Source: Siphlonurus alternatus (taxonomy: Eukaryota > Arthropoda > Insecta > Ephemeroptera > Siphlonuridae). From it: 64,000 nt of DNA. Below, one piece after another: positions 36,351 to 49,094 of this stretch. Under the pieces are notes generated by a model. The model was not told where the DNA came from and ran no database searches. It saw only the letters and a program-made list of their open reading frames with translations. Each line of letters starts with the position of its first letter. Position 1 is the first letter of the stretch. Position numbers and translations under genes: made by a program. The stretch is taken from assembly GCA_949825025.1 (NCBI GenBank), contig OX463783.1, positions 13,241,628-13,305,627 of the forward strand. Direction: 5' to 3'.

Positions 36351-39322
36351 ATGAGTCTAAACATTCACCCTCTCACGAATGACCCAACATCAGCTTGGAA
36401 AGAAATTTCGAAATCTCAAAAAGTTATTAGAATTCAAGTAAAAATACCAAAAACACCTGTTTCAAATGATAAGGTAAGTGTCAAGTTTCTTAGTTAAGAG
36501 ATTGTCAATGTTATTAATTTATTTTAAACAGAAATAAAGAAACTTTTTTAAAAAATGCAAATTTTGACACAGATTGAAAAAATATTGGCAATTAGGTTGC
36601 AAGGACCTAGGGCACATAAAAAGAAGATATATATAGGAATCTAATTGTCACATGTCTTACTAAGCTGTTAGTAACATTATAGAGTATATTCATAGCTGTA
36701 GAATTTATATATGCATACATTCATCGAAGCAATCACATCAGAAAACTTTTGCTGCGTTGTCTTCTATTATGAAGTATAATAGCAAATTAATACATTTAAA
36801 TATGTGCATGCAAATGTATGCATATTCCATATTCACACGCATATATTATAATAATTACCATTTAATGCTGAATCAATTTCTGTGTTTCAGGTTCGTTTTG
36901 TGTGTATGAGTGACACTCACTCGCTGACTTCGCACATCAAGTTTGCGGTACCTGATGGAGATGTGTTCATACACGCAGGAGACTTCACCAAGTGTGGAGG
37001 ACCAGACGAGGTGGAGGAATTTAACAACTGGCTCGGTGAGACTCTGTTTGGTGTACAGTAGTCAAAACATATCATATTGTTCATCGTTCAAAATAATGAG
37101 AGCTACCACAATCGTATACAGTTATGATCTGTCTGCTACATCTTATGAGAGTAATAATGAGCTTTATGATGTACGAATTTACAGCTCATTATTGCACAAC
37201 ATCATGGTAAGAAGGTAGCTTCTCATTATCATACAATATGAAGTTTTTTTTAGTTCCCAAAAAAAAAAAAAATTTAAAACAGTACATTGAGGCTTAGTAA
37301 TGGCTATGCAAGGTGCTCTTCTCACCTTTTGCCAATCAATCCATAGTAATGTTGCAACTGTCTTGAGCTGACATAAGAAATTATTAATTAAGCTGTCTCG
37401 CACACATTGTAACCTCCATGTTAATCTTCACAGGTCGACTGCCTCACAAACACAAGATCGTGATAGCAGGCAACCACGAACTCAGTTTTGACCCGAGCTT
37501 CACTGGTCGTCTGACCAAAAGTGGCTCTCACTCGAGGGTCTGTCTTGATTCTATCCCGGACCTCGGAAACCCCAGGGACAAGATGGCTGAGGCCGTCCGC
37601 TCCAACAATGCTCGTCAGTTGCTCACAAACTGTGTGTACCTTGAGGACTCGGGAATGAAGATACATGGCATCAGCGTGTATGGGACGCCATGGTGAGTGA
37701 ATCTTGGAGGTGATAAAGTCTATTAATCCTGTCTAATGATTGTCTGACATAAGAATTGGAGGATGAGATATAAGGTTCTTGATGTTAGAGAAGCGGCAGA
37801 TCAATTAGACTTATAGATGCATAGATTTTCAATATTAATAAATAAATCAAACTTGTTTTTTTTAAATAAAGTATATACATGCATGTAAAGATACACACAT
37901 CACTAGAAGCTATAATATACCATTATGTTTTTTTATCTGCAGTACACTGATTCTAATTAAAAATTATTTGACTATATAAATACAGTACAGTGCATAACTT
38001 TTTCAATAAAGCATGTTAATTGTTTTTAAATTTTCCTTCTAATGTTCTTATTTGTGAGTTAAAAAGTTGAATTTTTAATTGAAATATTTAAGGGAAGAAA
38101 AAATAAAATAGCTTTAATTTGTTCTCCGAATTTTACTGTGGTGCATATAATGATTTTTTTATTTTTCATTTAAATTATCACCCCTGTAAGTGTATAGGAT
38201 CTTAAAAAGCTTTCTGTACCCTCAGGCAACCAGAGTTCTGCAAGTGGGCGTTCAACGTTCCTCGTGGCCAGCCGTGCCAGGACAAATGGTTGGGAATCCC
38301 CGCCCAAACGGATGTCCTGATCACTCACACGCCCCCGCTCGGTCACGGAGACCTCTGCTGCTCGGGCGTGCGGGCGGGTTGTGTGGAGCTGCTGACTGAA
38401 GTGCAAAACCGAGTCAAGCCGCGGTACCACGTCTTTGGTCACATACATGAAGGTGAGTAGTTGTTGTGTACGGAATAGCAGGGATGGTATACCAGAATAA
38501 TTTCCTGGAGCTGCAAAAGACGAAAAAGAGATGTAGGTTTACAGTTTTGGAGAGATAGATGAACGCCCAGTGCATGATCTTTTTACATCATGGCCCAGTG
38601 TAAGCATCTCAAAGCAATTTAAGTTCATCACAAATTGTATTTTAGATTCAACATCCATAAATAGAGTAAGATTAAATAAAGTTTGTGACAAATTAAAAAA
38701 AATAAATAAATAACAACTCATATATTCTGTAGAGTTGCTGAAAATTTTCAGAAGTGATGTAAATTACGTAGTTCAGCTTTTATTCAGCTTGTAATTGGAA
38801 GTGAAAATAAGAAGAAAATGCGTCACTTCCGGAAATTTTCAGGAGTCAACTCTCCCTTGTTAGACTGTATCTAATATTTAATAACATGCTTCTCATTCTT
38901 TTGTATACACTTTACGGTGAGTTAACTTGAAAAGATGAAGTTGTATGATATTGTTAGAAGGAATAGTTAAAGAAGAATACTTGGAACATACAACAATTAT
39001 TATGCAATTACAATTCTTGGGGAAACTTCAACGTCATACCCATGCCTCATTTGTCAATACTGTAGTTTCAACATTGAGAAAATAGCTTATTTGTAATTTT
39101 AAATTGAGCAGAATAGTTGTTTCTAAAAATATAAGTTCACCACTTCTCCCTGAATTGTATCAATTAATAACTTTGATTATTATTTTTCCTACAGGCTACG
39201 GAGTTACTTCTGACGGACAAGTTATATTCATCAACGCTTCAACGTGTGACATCAACTACCTGCCCAATAATCCCCCTGTTGTTTTTGATGTCCCCCTGCC
39301 CCCTGGCTTCAGCAAAAAATGA
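36351..39322 (+). CDS. MPPED1/MPPED2-type metallophosphoesterase (UPF0046)
   Basis: Complete five-exon gene: 36351-36473, 36891-37035, 37434-37692, 38226-38452, 39195-39322, all GT-AG with matching phases (0, 1, 2, 1), giving 293 residues against about 294 for human MPPED2. The class III cyclic-nucleotide-type phosphoesterase fold binds two metals. The ligands are visible: DTH (D49, H51), GDF (D72), GNHE (N103, H104), ITH (H210) and GHIH (H248, H250). Family members hydrolyse phosphodiesters such as cyclic nucleotides in vitro; physiological substrates are uncertain. The start ATG has A at -3. The first ~40 residues are divergent, as usual. Between GNHE and H210 the sequence is less similar to vertebrate MPPED2 (a GSHSR region replaces the usual loop, and VYGTPW is kept). 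Intron 2 holds a MITE of the family also found at 40453, intron 4 a decayed MITE. Orthology to MPPED1 or MPPED2 is unresolved. Confidence 0.93.
37091..37229. mobile_element. Fold-back MITE, family G, in MPPED intron 2
   Basis: AATAATGAGAGCTACC at the left mirrors GGTAGCTTCTCATTAT at the right; AATAATGAGCT and AGCTCATTATTGCA pair inside. It is related to 40453-40595, which shares CATCATGGTA/GATCATGGTA and AGCTCATTATT blocks. Confidence 0.6.
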
Positions 39323-39332
39323 TCAACACAAA

Positions 39333-39514
39333 GCGGTGGTGTATCCAGAAAGAAGAGGAGAGAGGGGGGTAAATTTCAAATTCTTAATTAATTTGCTCGG
39401 AAGAAAATACATGGGTCCACATTTTTCCCACCCACTTCTTATGTATGGCATCACTCCTACTTTAAACGATACAAAGAATCCTCCTCTGGTATTTTTTTCT
39501 TGGCTACACCACTA
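39333..39514. mobile_element. hAT-like MITE just after the MPPED stop
   Basis: CGGTGGTGTATCCAGAAAGA at the left mirrors TTCTTGGCTACACCACT at the right. CA(G)TGGTGTAGCCA-type ends suggest hAT. It begins about 10 bp after the stop codon, so it would be part of the 3' untranslated region. No clear 8-bp duplication. Confidence 0.5.
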
Positions 39515-40452
39515 ATACAATGCAGCTTTACCTCATTTTGTAAACAACTAAAGGGACCTGAGAATATAATATACTCTTTTGATTTAATAAGTTCAATCTC
39601 CACCATATTGATTGTTGTCATTCAAAAAGTATGCTAATTAAAGTTTTGTTGAGGCAAGTGATTCAAACAATTCACTGATAATATAGCCACTGGATTCTGA
39701 ATGCATACCTTTTGTTCAACAACAATCAATATTTTATAAACTTTGTAGTGCTTATATAACCAAATTTTTATACCTTCTGCATCAAATGAAACTAGGAGAA
39801 AATTTTGTACAATACTATAATTTTACATGACAGCTATATTATTTAAAATTTAAAAGGCATTTTACATTTTTTTCTGCTGTGTTTTTTCTTCTTTATTAAT
39901 TTTATTTACAAACAGTATTAATTTAAAAACAATTAATGATGTTTTTGTGATCATGTGTTTGGACAAAAAAATATGCCACAGTCTGTAAAATGACAAGTTT
40001 TGAAGTGAATCATCTAAGTGAATAAAAGTCACCTGTAAATTTTATTACAACACAGCAAAAAAGGTGCTATCTATATCTATTACCAAAACACCATCATACT
40101 TTTGTTTTAAGATGTAATATTGTTCAATGTAAAAAAAAAAAAAAAAATGTTAACACCAAATGATTATGTCCACAATGTCCAACAATATAATATTATGTTT
40201 TTTTAGTGACAACATGAAATTTGTTGTGTATTTTTAATTGCAGCAAGGCACAGATGTATAGATATATCGTTCCTCTTCTGGAATAATAAGCTATTTGCTT
40301 ACACAATTTCATTCCAATAAATATTATTTTGAATGTATTATTTGAAGAAAAATGAATTCTTGTAAAATTTTGCACCAGCTAATGAGATTATTCATATTAA
40401 TCTCTGCTGGACAATATTTGTAAAAATTATGAATTAATAAAAAAAAAATTGT
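39515..40452. other. Probable 3' UTR and downstream AT-rich DNA
   Basis: Contains AATAAA at about 40021 and a poly-A run near 40130. No further exon is seen. Confidence 0.35.
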
Positions 40453-40595
40453 AATAATGAGCTATCTGCTATGTCAGGTAAGCACAATTATGAGCTGTAA
40501 ATCACTATGAAATAAAGCTCATTTTTGTGCTCACCTGAAATAGCAGATGGCTCATAATTGCAGCAAGATCATGGTAGGCAGATAGCTCATTATTC
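40453..40595. mobile_element. Fold-back MITE, family G, copy 2
   Basis: AATAATGAGCTATCTGCTAT at the left mirrors GCAGATAGCTCATTATT at the right, with a second nested palindrome (CAGGTAAGCACAATTATGAG facing TGTGCTCACCTG). Confidence 0.65.
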
Positions 40596-40655
40596 TGGAC
40601 AAGGGATGATATATTATCATCTATATAATTAAATGTATGTAATAGCTGGCCGCCA

Positions 40656-40691
<36 letters not shown>

Positions 40692-40808
40692 TTTATGTTC
40701 AGAAGAACTTTGGCTTGTGTTTTGGCTTCATAACAAAACTCTCAACCAATGACTATAAGGATATTACAAACATGAATTTTGCCACATTAATTGTGGCAGG
40801 CTGTGTAT

Positions 40809-41310
40809 ACAATATGGGGTACTGACCAAAAAAAAAAAAGTTTCAAGTTTTTGTCAACATTTCAAAAGGCACGAGAATTTCATGAAGAACAAGCCCTATT
40901 ACAGCATTCTACGACAATTTCCTGATTTTATATGAATTTTTGAAACCTCTCAAAAATGACGTCATAGCATTGAATCTTTAATGGGAAAATAGATCAGTTA
41001 ACATTGCCAAATCCCATACTTAATATTGAAATGTAACCAAACCTTAATTTGCAAGGTTTTCAGGTGCTAAAATCACGATAATATAAAGGTTTCAAATTCC
41101 TACCTCAATAACTTTTCATTTTAGCAATGTTAACTGATGTATTTTCCCATTTATGATTCAATGCTATGACGTCATCAAAAAAAGTTTTAAAAATTCATAT
41201 AAAATCAGCAAATTGTCGTAGAGTGCTCTAATATAGGGCTCGTTCTTCATAGAATTCACAGTACTTTTTACTAGTATTGCTAACTCAAATACCGGTCAGT
41301 ACCCCATTGT
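40809..41310. mobile_element. 500-bp fold-back with GGGGTACTGACC ends
   Basis: ATATGGGGTACTGACC at the left and GGTCAGTACCCCATTGT at the right. Arms pair over most of their length (GAATTTCATGAAGAACAAGC mirrored at 41240-41270; AATGACGTCATAGCATTGAA mirrored at 41150-41175). Two TGACGTCA sites (40957, 41167) face each other across the fold. The ends resemble those of family B (AATGGAGTACTGACCTC), suggesting one wider family. Confidence 0.75.
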
Positions 41311-42985
41311 AACAACAGTATCAATTAGTATTTAAATCGTCGTCTCAGAATATAAGTGATGTAAGTGTCACAATTTTTTGTTGTGATTAGAAGTATTATG
41401 ATCCATCCATATGGATATAAAATCTATAATTATTGCATCAAAACCTTGTTGTTTATACCACTTTATATGACATTTATATTTTGAGAAAAGAAAATATTTT
41501 GTATTAAATATATGTATACTGGCAGTGTCTAATTTACCAAAGTCAAATTTTTACCAACTTGATCATATTAGACGCTACCAATTTTTTTTATATATATATT
41601 TTAGTATTCAATTAATTACACTTTTATTTTAATTAAACAATATAAAATATATATTTTTAGTTACCTTTAACATTTTAGTGTTTCATTTCCTATAATTTTT
41701 ATTTTTGTTATATTTAATTTGAAAATTAAAATTATAAAAATATATGGTCAATTACATCAATTTGCATTAAAAACAGCCAACAATATTATACCAATTATTT
41801 ATTTTTATAAATCCTTTTGAAGATGATTTATGTTTAATTATTTATTGAATCATAAAAACAGATTTTATTACATGTTTAAATGATTAATTGTTTTGTAGTT
41901 ATTAGGAACTTAAATTAAAAAATTAACTGTGATTGTAGCTCAATTTGATGGTCCCTCAAGTTAATTAACAAAAATAAAGCACAATGTCCCCATCACCCTG
42001 TCAATACTCGTCAATCAATCAACTACAAGTATTCTATGTGACAAATTTGTAAGCTTTCTGTGTTATTTATTTAAAATAAATCTTTTTCAACCAAACAAGA
42101 ATTTCTAGATTATTTAATTATTATAATTTTGAATAATAATTGCCTTTTTTTTATGAATTTATTGATGAATAATTAAGACTATAATTATATGTCTCTAACA
42201 TTTATTAAATCTTATTGACGTGCAATCGAAAGGCAATAAAAAAATATGAATTATAATTTATAATGCAAATTACTCATAGATGAAAAAAACAGTTTTATAT
42301 TTAATATTTAGTTTTTTACTCCACAAAATATACTGTTTTTTACATATTTTCTCAAAATCTATATTATATAGTATATTGAATATACAGATTATATACTTAT
42401 TTTCCTTTGCATATTTTTTACTTTAATTTTTTAATGGTACTTAATTAACTTAATTAAGGAAGGGTTGCTAAATTTTTCAGAATGATTTTCCATTTTATGT
42501 GTACATGTATTATAATAACTATATATATACGACATACGAACAGTGTTAAATATTTTATACAACATATATATATATAACCATGTCTTATAATTTATAATAA
42601 TTAACACATTGCATTTATAGTTATACATATTATACAGTTATTTTGTCAAATCTTTTGTCATGATTATATTATAGTCATACAATTACCTTGAAATTGCATG
42701 GGCCATCACCCTGGCCGAAAATTTACAAACGTACACAAAGTATAAAAAAAAACATTACATATAATATATATTCAGCATGCAGCGTTTTAGTTTAAAAAGG
42801 TTTTATTGTATATTTAAAAACACAGTACAATTAATATACACTAATTTACACGTACATGGTCGATTCAGATACAAAAATATCTATATACACCCAAATGGCA
42901 GCTAGTGGCGCGCCGGGTAACGAGGTTTCTGGAGTATACAATATACGAGTCATATATATTATGTTACCCGATTCGTTTTTATGTT
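41311..42985. other. AT-rich DNA, no gene seen
   Basis: Nothing recognisable other than AT-rich sequence and a GC-richer patch at 42890-42930 without an open frame of note. Confidence 0.4.
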
Positions 42986-43160
42986 AGACAAATTGCCTAA
43001 CCTTAAGGTGAGACAAGATGGCATTTTTTTATTTTTTTTTTCTATTTTTTTTTTTTTTGCAAATAAAATATTTGAATAAAAATAAAATATATAATAGTAA
43101 CTGCATGCAACAGCAACAGCTTTGGCTGGTCCTTTTTGCCTTGAGGTTAGGCAATTTGCT
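42986..43160. mobile_element. Inverted-repeat element with TTGCCTAACC ends
   Basis: CAAATTGCCTAACCTTAAGG at about 42989 and CCTTGAGGTTAGGCAATTTG at about 43138 are inverted, with an AT-rich, T-run centre. Single ends of the same type occur at 25465, 33065 and 56790. Confidence 0.6.
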
Positions 43161-43210
43161 CAGCACCAACACCGAACGAGTAACATTTACAGACGTTATT
43201 TGCTGTGTGA

Positions 43211-44151
43211 GGGGTCGATCGCGTAAGGCATTCGAATTGAACGATTCGTTAGAACGATATCGTTTTGAAGATCACTCGACAAAAAAAAGTGCGATCACGT
43301 AACTTAAAACTCGTTTTCGTTTCTCGTTCGAGCTCGAAAACGTGATCGTTCCGTGAACGAACGAATCCTACCGGAGCATTACCGGAGCAACTTTGTAGAC
43401 CAATCAAATCGCTTGCATTTTCCACGTGACAATCGTGCTGAACGACATCGAGTTCACTAACGAGCACGAAAACGTTAACGATAAAATCACGCAACGTTCG
43501 TTGCCAAGTTCGAGAGGCGCGAACATTATTTGCCCCATTTAAATGAATTAATGAATTAAAATGAAAGTTGCTGATGAAATTTGGTACACGTCATCTTTAG
43601 GCTATTAAAATGACATTGAATTCATTAAAAAATAAATTTGTGAAAAATTCATGGAGTTATGACACATTTAGTGTCACCTTTTTTCCAAATTTTTTATAAA
43701 TTTTGGAAGGTTTAATCATCGCAATTAGAGGTTTCACGCAGCACATTGGTTCATTCTTTACATTATAGAAGCATTTATAAATTGATTTGAAGCGTTAAAG
43801 TATTTATAATCATTAATTTAAGATGACATGACGCCATCGATTTCAGCAAACGTCTAGAAAATAGCACTCGTTTTCAAAACGTGATTTTTGCGGCTCGAAT
43901 CGTTTTGAAAACGACACGAATTGAAAACGAATGCTTACGCGATCGCACTTATCGAACTTGTCCTCGTCGAATCGTTTTGAAAACGACACGAGTTGAAAAC
44001 GATACGAATTGAAAACGACTCGAATTCGAAACGACACGAATTGAAAACGAAAGCTTACATGATCGCACTTATCGAACTCGTCCTCGTTATCGATATGAAA
44101 ACGATGGCCACGCCCCCCTAAACGAAAAAAAAAGCTTACACGATCGACCCC
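43211..44151. mobile_element. CpG-rich inverted-repeat element with tandem units
   Basis: The ends read GGGGTCGATCGCGTAAG and CTTACACGATCGACCCC. The outer thirds are dense in CGTTTTCG / CGAAAACG-like words (ACACGAATTGAAAACGA and variants), while the middle (about 43520-43840) is ordinary AT-rich DNA. In the right third a unit of exactly 120 bp repeats: GCTTACGCGATCGCACTTAT at 43933 and GCTTACATGATCGCACTTAT at 44053. The minus-strand frame 43843-44169 is a by-product of the repeats. Probably a fold-back transposon whose subterminal repeats expanded; no transposase is visible. Confidence 0.65.
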
Positions 44152-44275
44152 GCTAGCCTGGCTGAGCACACCATGCAGCTATACCTCAAGGTAAAATAAA
44201 TAGCTATGAGCTATGGTAAACAATTATCTGCATGAACTTAACGATTTTGTTTTGTTTATTTTACTATATTATCTC

Positions 44276-44280
<5 letters not shown>

Positions 44281-44359
<79 letters not shown>
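44281..44359. repeat. (TA)n microsatellite
   Basis: About 39 TA units. A shorter tract lies at 44970-45013. Confidence 0.95.
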
Positions 44360-44362
<3 letters not shown>

Positions 44363-44959
44363 GAGTGTAATATAAATTCAACAAATATATATAATAATAA
44401 TTTTAAAAAATTATAATATATATATTATGCTTTGTATATACGCTACAGGCATATATATCATTATTTTCTTCAAATTTTCTAAATAGTGTTTTACATTTAT
44501 AGTCTTATTAAAATAAATTATATAACAAAATATTTATTTAATACCAAAATGCAATCAAACTTAAAAAGCTTAATTGTAATAGTTGTTCACCAAGCTTTCA
44601 AATCTTCCACATCCTTAGAGATCTGTTGAATGATTCCCTTCTTTTATAGATTTTTTACAGCAGCCGAAGTATCAAGAAATTTTTACCTAATATTTATACT
44701 GACGAGACACTATTGTTATTCATTGAACTATTTTAACTATCTTTAAAACAAAAACGCATGACTCTGACAGTTACTGTTTACTATCTATTTTCGTAAAATA
44801 GTTAATTATTTTTTCAGTGTTACTTTTTTGGAGTGACAATATCTGAAGTTCAATGGCATGGAATTGCAAAATAAAAGAAATGAAAAACATCGTAGCATGG
44901 TGTCAACATATAATAGCTGTATATTATTATTGAATATCATGTCATTCGTACTAGAATTA

Positions 44960-45017
<58 letters not shown>

Positions 45018-45161
45018 TGCGTGGTTAACGGTTTCGAAGCTCACTGGCACATTGTATATAAGTATATTTATATTATACTGCACGCGCGCTAAAATCTCTC
45101 AATATATGGTGTTCCGTCAAAAACGACTAACTCATTTTATCGCGTCCTCTCAAAAACGAAT

Positions 45162-45442
45162 AGTGCGGGAACTATTTTATAAAAAAAATATTTAAAATAT
45201 TTGAATTAGGGTGGTACACCTGATGGGACAACCGTGACGTCATTTTGTCGTGCTGTGATTGGCTATTGATGACGTCACACGGTTGTCCCATCAGGTATCA
45301 GGTACCACCCTAATTCAGATATTTTAAATATTTTTTAAAATTAGTTCCCGCACTCCAAAAAATCTGAAAAATTCAGAAAAGCATAATTTTATATATATAT
45401 TCTAATTATGAAATAAAAAAAATTCAACCATTATTGTCTATT
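45162..45442. mobile_element. Fold-back MITE, family A, copy 2 (left-truncated)
   Basis: Shares with 9114-9509 the blocks GTGCGGGAACT, GATGGGACAACCGTGACGTC and the whole right end to ATTGTCTATT. The outer ~50 bp of the left end is replaced by unrelated sequence. TGACGTCA occurs at 45235 and 45270. Near the right of centre CATCAGGTATCAGGTACC shows a small local duplication. Confidence 0.85.
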
Positions 45443-45750
45443 AAATGACTTTTTGACTTTCTTCATTGCAATTTCATTATCTTCTGGACATCATGAATTT
45501 AAATAACCCTCTCCTCTGATTTCTTTAATTTTCCACTAAACTAATTTTTATTTTTCATTTCTCTAATTTAATATATATAAAATTCAACCATTAATTAAAA
45601 AAAACTTACAGTACACCTTAACCACAAGCTTTCCATTCCAATTTCCATCCCTAGGAGTCCATTCTTCTGTTATTGTAATAGATTTTTTACTGCTTAAAGT
45701 ATCAGAAGAAAATTTTCCATCTTTACTAAGACACTATTCACTGAACTGTT

Positions 45751-46380
45751 TTAAAGTAGAGTGAGCAATTCCATTTGTTGGAATATTTTATTTTCTAAAA
45801 ATAGTTTAACCTGCCTTCATCTATTGAGAAATGAAAACCAAAAAATTCCATCTCAAATAGCTTCACCACAAAAAAATCCCAAATTTGGTGTTTCGGAGGC
45901 CTTTAACATGCATTCTTATGGAACAGAAAACAGCTTTTTACTCTAACTTCGTCTGAACTATGCTACCATTTAAAAAATACCTACGTAATCTATGATGAAT
46001 TTTTTAATGGATTTTCAAATAATAAAAAAATAAATAAAAAATACGGAGCCGTTTCCGAAAAAAAAAAATATTGAAATTTTTGCGGGTTAATTCCCATAAG
46101 GATTTTCAAGACTTTTTTCCGAAAAAACGGCTCCGTAAAAAAAAATTATATATATATTTGAAAATCCATTAAAGAATTCATCATAGATTACATACGTATT
46201 TTTTAATTGGTACCATAATTCAGACGAAGTTAGAGTAAAAAGCTGTTTTCTGTTCCATAAGGTTGCATGTTAAAGGCCTCCGAAACACCAACTTTGGGAA
46301 TTTTTTGTGGTGAAGCTATTTAAGCTGGAATTTTTTTTTTTTCATTTCTCAATAGCTAGAGGGCGAGTTAAACTATTTTT
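45751..46380. mobile_element. Large fold-back (~290-bp arms) next to a TTAA end
   Basis: The arms at about 45797-46060 and 46110-46380 mirror each other (TCGGAGGCCTTTAACATGCA facing TGCATGTTAAAGGCCTCCGA; tip arms CGGAGCCGTTTCCGAAAA). The sequence TTAAAGTAGAGTGAGCAA at 45751 matches the left end of the TTAA-flanked element at 3215, suggesting the same transposition system; the matching right end is not clear (perhaps a degenerate TGCTCACTATTT near 46515). Confidence 0.7.
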
Positions 46381-46633
46381 CGTCAATATTAAAGGCGCCC
46401 ATTTCTTAATAAAAGGTTAGGACCTAAAATGAGAGTTGACCTCGGAAAAACCTTATATAGCAATACTTCCTGTCCTCTAAAAAATCTGGAAAAAAATCAG
46501 AGTAATATAATTTGATGCTCACTATTTATTTCCGCAATAAAATAAAATTTCATGTCGATTGTCCATTGTTTTAAAACCATAGGAAACTTTTTATTTTTTC
46601 ACTGTCACTTTTTGGAGAGATAATTTTTGAGTT

Positions 46634-46954
46634 AATGAAGTATTGTCCTCAATTTTTTTTATTGCAGAAATGGATAGAGGGTGCAAAGTTATCCTACCCT
46701 GATTTTTTTCAGATTTTTTAGAGCCCGGGAACTATTTTTAAAAAATTGTTGAAAGTTATTTTTGTGACGTCACGAGACGCCGCTCCTTAAGAAAAAGATA
46801 GGACTTGTCGCCGCGTGACGTCACAAAAAGCACTTTCAATAATTTTTTAAAAATACTTCCCGGGCTCTAAAAAATCTGAAAAAAATCACGGTATCATAAC
46901 TTTGCATGCTCTATCCATTTCTGCAATAAAAAAAAATAAGGACAATACTCCATT
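46634..46954. mobile_element. Fold-back MITE, family B, copy 1
   Basis: AATGAAGTATTGTCCTCAAT at the left mirrors GGACAATACTCCATT at the right; inner blocks TGCAGAAATGGATAGAGG, TTTTAGAGCCCGGGAACT and two TGACGTCA sites (46765, 46816) are also mirrored. Related copies at 48783 and 50985. Confidence 0.85.
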
Positions 46955-47185
46955 GCTTGTATTGCAAGATAAACAAAACACATAAACATCGTTGAGTGAC
47001 AAGCTATATCTATATTTTGTAAGTATAATTATTGTTATCTTCTTCGTAAACTAGTTTAAACACTAAAATTTTGTAAACTGCATGGCTTGAACCTTGTCTG
47101 CCACGTACGTGTGTGATTTTCTCGCCTACTTATCCATCTCGTTTGAGTCCTTTTTAGACAATTAAACGACAATCGTTTCACCAAG

Positions 47186-48584
47186 ACTTTTCAATATTTA
47201 TATTAACAGTATAACTAAGCTAAAATTAAAAGGTAAACTATGGAAATTTGCTAATGATATTTGTCTAGCATATAGCTCAAACAAACAAGAAAATATAGTA
47301 AATGACATGCATATACAACATGATCTAAATATATTAAATAATTGGTTTAAAACAAATTTTCTAACTCTTAATGCAAATAAAACTAAACTTATGATAGTAA
47401 AAAGAGGACAACAAATATTATGTGAAGTCCCTCATTCAATAGATAATATAATATTAGAACACATTAATGAATATAAGTATCTTAGGCTTTATTATTGATC
47501 CTCAATCAAAATGGGAAAATCATATTAACTCAGTAAAATCTAAAATTTTGCCAGTAATTGGAATATTATGGCATTCTCGGCATTATATTCCTCCAAGTGT
47601 TAAAAATCAAATATATTACTCCTTAGTTCATTCACATTTATATTACATGGTAGGAATTTGGGGTAATGCTTGCCAAAATGTGTTAAAACCTCTACAAATA
47701 TTGCAAAACAAAGTTCTAAAAATTCTGTATAATATTATTATGAATGGAGAAAAAAATACTATTTACCTAGATATATAAGGAAACAAGTATGCTGAATATT
47801 GCAGGTTTAAATTAAAAAAAATCTTTGTCTTTTTAGTTTTTATATATAAGATCAACAACAATCTAATCAAAAATAATTTTTCCCTAATACTAAATAAAGA
47901 TGTACACAACCACAATACAAGGCGATCCAACAATTTTCATATAGATTTTACAAGAACTAATTTAGAGAAAATTTCAATTCTATGTAAAGCTATATAAATA
48001 TATATTCATTTATATAATGGTAAAATATAAAAATTTAACTACTGTAAAAATGTAGTTCTCAGATAATGTTAAAAAGTACTATATTTCCCAACAATTTGCT
48101 CAAAATAGAAAAAAATCAATCTTCAAAATATGCTGTAACGCTATATTATACATAATAATTTATCTTATACGTCTTATTATGTATATTTGAATTTGTATAA
48201 ATAATGTATTTGTGTTTATACATTTATTACTATGTTGTTGTTGTTTTTTTTTTTTTTTTTTTTATATAGATGTATTATTTTGTATTTTTCTCTTTTACTA
48301 ATACTTCTCTTATCATCATCCAAGCTTATAAGCTTTTAAGTGTGTTAAAAAAATTTAAATTATAACTGCTAATTAATTTAATTTAAAATTAATTTTTATT
48401 TATGTGTGTTGTCTTACTAATATTTTGTCTATAATCTTTTACTTTTCCAGGTATTAAACAAAAAACTTTTTTTTTCTTCTTCTCGAGCTTTAGCTCATTG
48501 AGGTGAAAACAAAAATCATGTAATCTACAAAATGTATTATGTATATCTATAGTAATGAATAAAAAAAAAAAAAAAAAAAAAAAA
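47186..48584 (+). pseudogene. LINE reverse-transcriptase fragment, 3' end to poly-A
   Basis: A 5'-truncated non-LTR retrotransposon. The frame starts inside the RT domain (FNIYINSI, then KFANDICLAYSS, where the expected catalytic F/YADD reads FAND, so one catalytic Asp is lost). It continues through NNWFKTNFLTLNANKTKLM and, after a one-base frameshift near 47480, through LGFIIDPQSKWENHI and the thumb-like region to about 47778. A stop interrupts the C-terminal part, whose NHNTRRSNNFHID motif is typical of CR1/Jockey-like LINEs. A 3' UTR with a T run (48246-48263) ends in poly-A (about 48559-48584). Inactive. Confidence 0.85.
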
Positions 48585-48782
48585 ATGAACTTTTTTTTAT
48601 CGCAATTCGGGATATCATAACCCCTCTTTTCTGATTTTTACATTCTTTAACATTCCCTATGAAACAAGTTTTCACATTTTGTCACATTTTCCATTTCCCT
48701 AAGACTTAATTTAGAAAAAAATGTTAAATTTTGCTGTATTATAATCTTTATCCCTGGTGTTACAATAAGAGTGTAATTCACT

Positions 48783-49094
48783 GTGGAGTACCGACCTCAA
48801 AATTTCTTTTTACAGGAGGGTGCAAAAATATGCTACTCTGAATTTTTTCAAATTTTTCTGAAACCGGGAAGTATTTTTAAAAAAATATTGAAAGTCCGTT
48901 GTATGACGTCACGGGCGTTAATGTCCTATCCTTCTTCTTAAGGAGAGGCGCCTCGTGACGTCATCAAAATGGACTTTCATTAATTTTTTAAAAATACTTC
49001 CGGGTCTCAGAAAAATCTGAACAAATTCAAAGTAGCATATTTTTGCACCCTCTATCCATTTCTGCAATAAAAAATTTTGAGGTCAGTTCTCCAT
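48783..49094. mobile_element. Fold-back MITE, family B, copy 2
   Basis: TGGAGTACCGACCTCAAAAT at the left mirrors TTGAGGTCAGTTCTCCA at the right. Inner ACCGGGAAGTATTTTTAAAA and CGTGACGTCA (48904, 48956) are mirrored. The LINE poly-A tail ends about 200 bp upstream. Confidence 0.8.

Noticed and set aside
43843..44169. 108-codon minus-strand frame with repeated FQFVSF-like motifs
   Set aside because: It arises from tandem CGAAAACG-type repeats inside an inverted-repeat element; periodicity explains the open frame.
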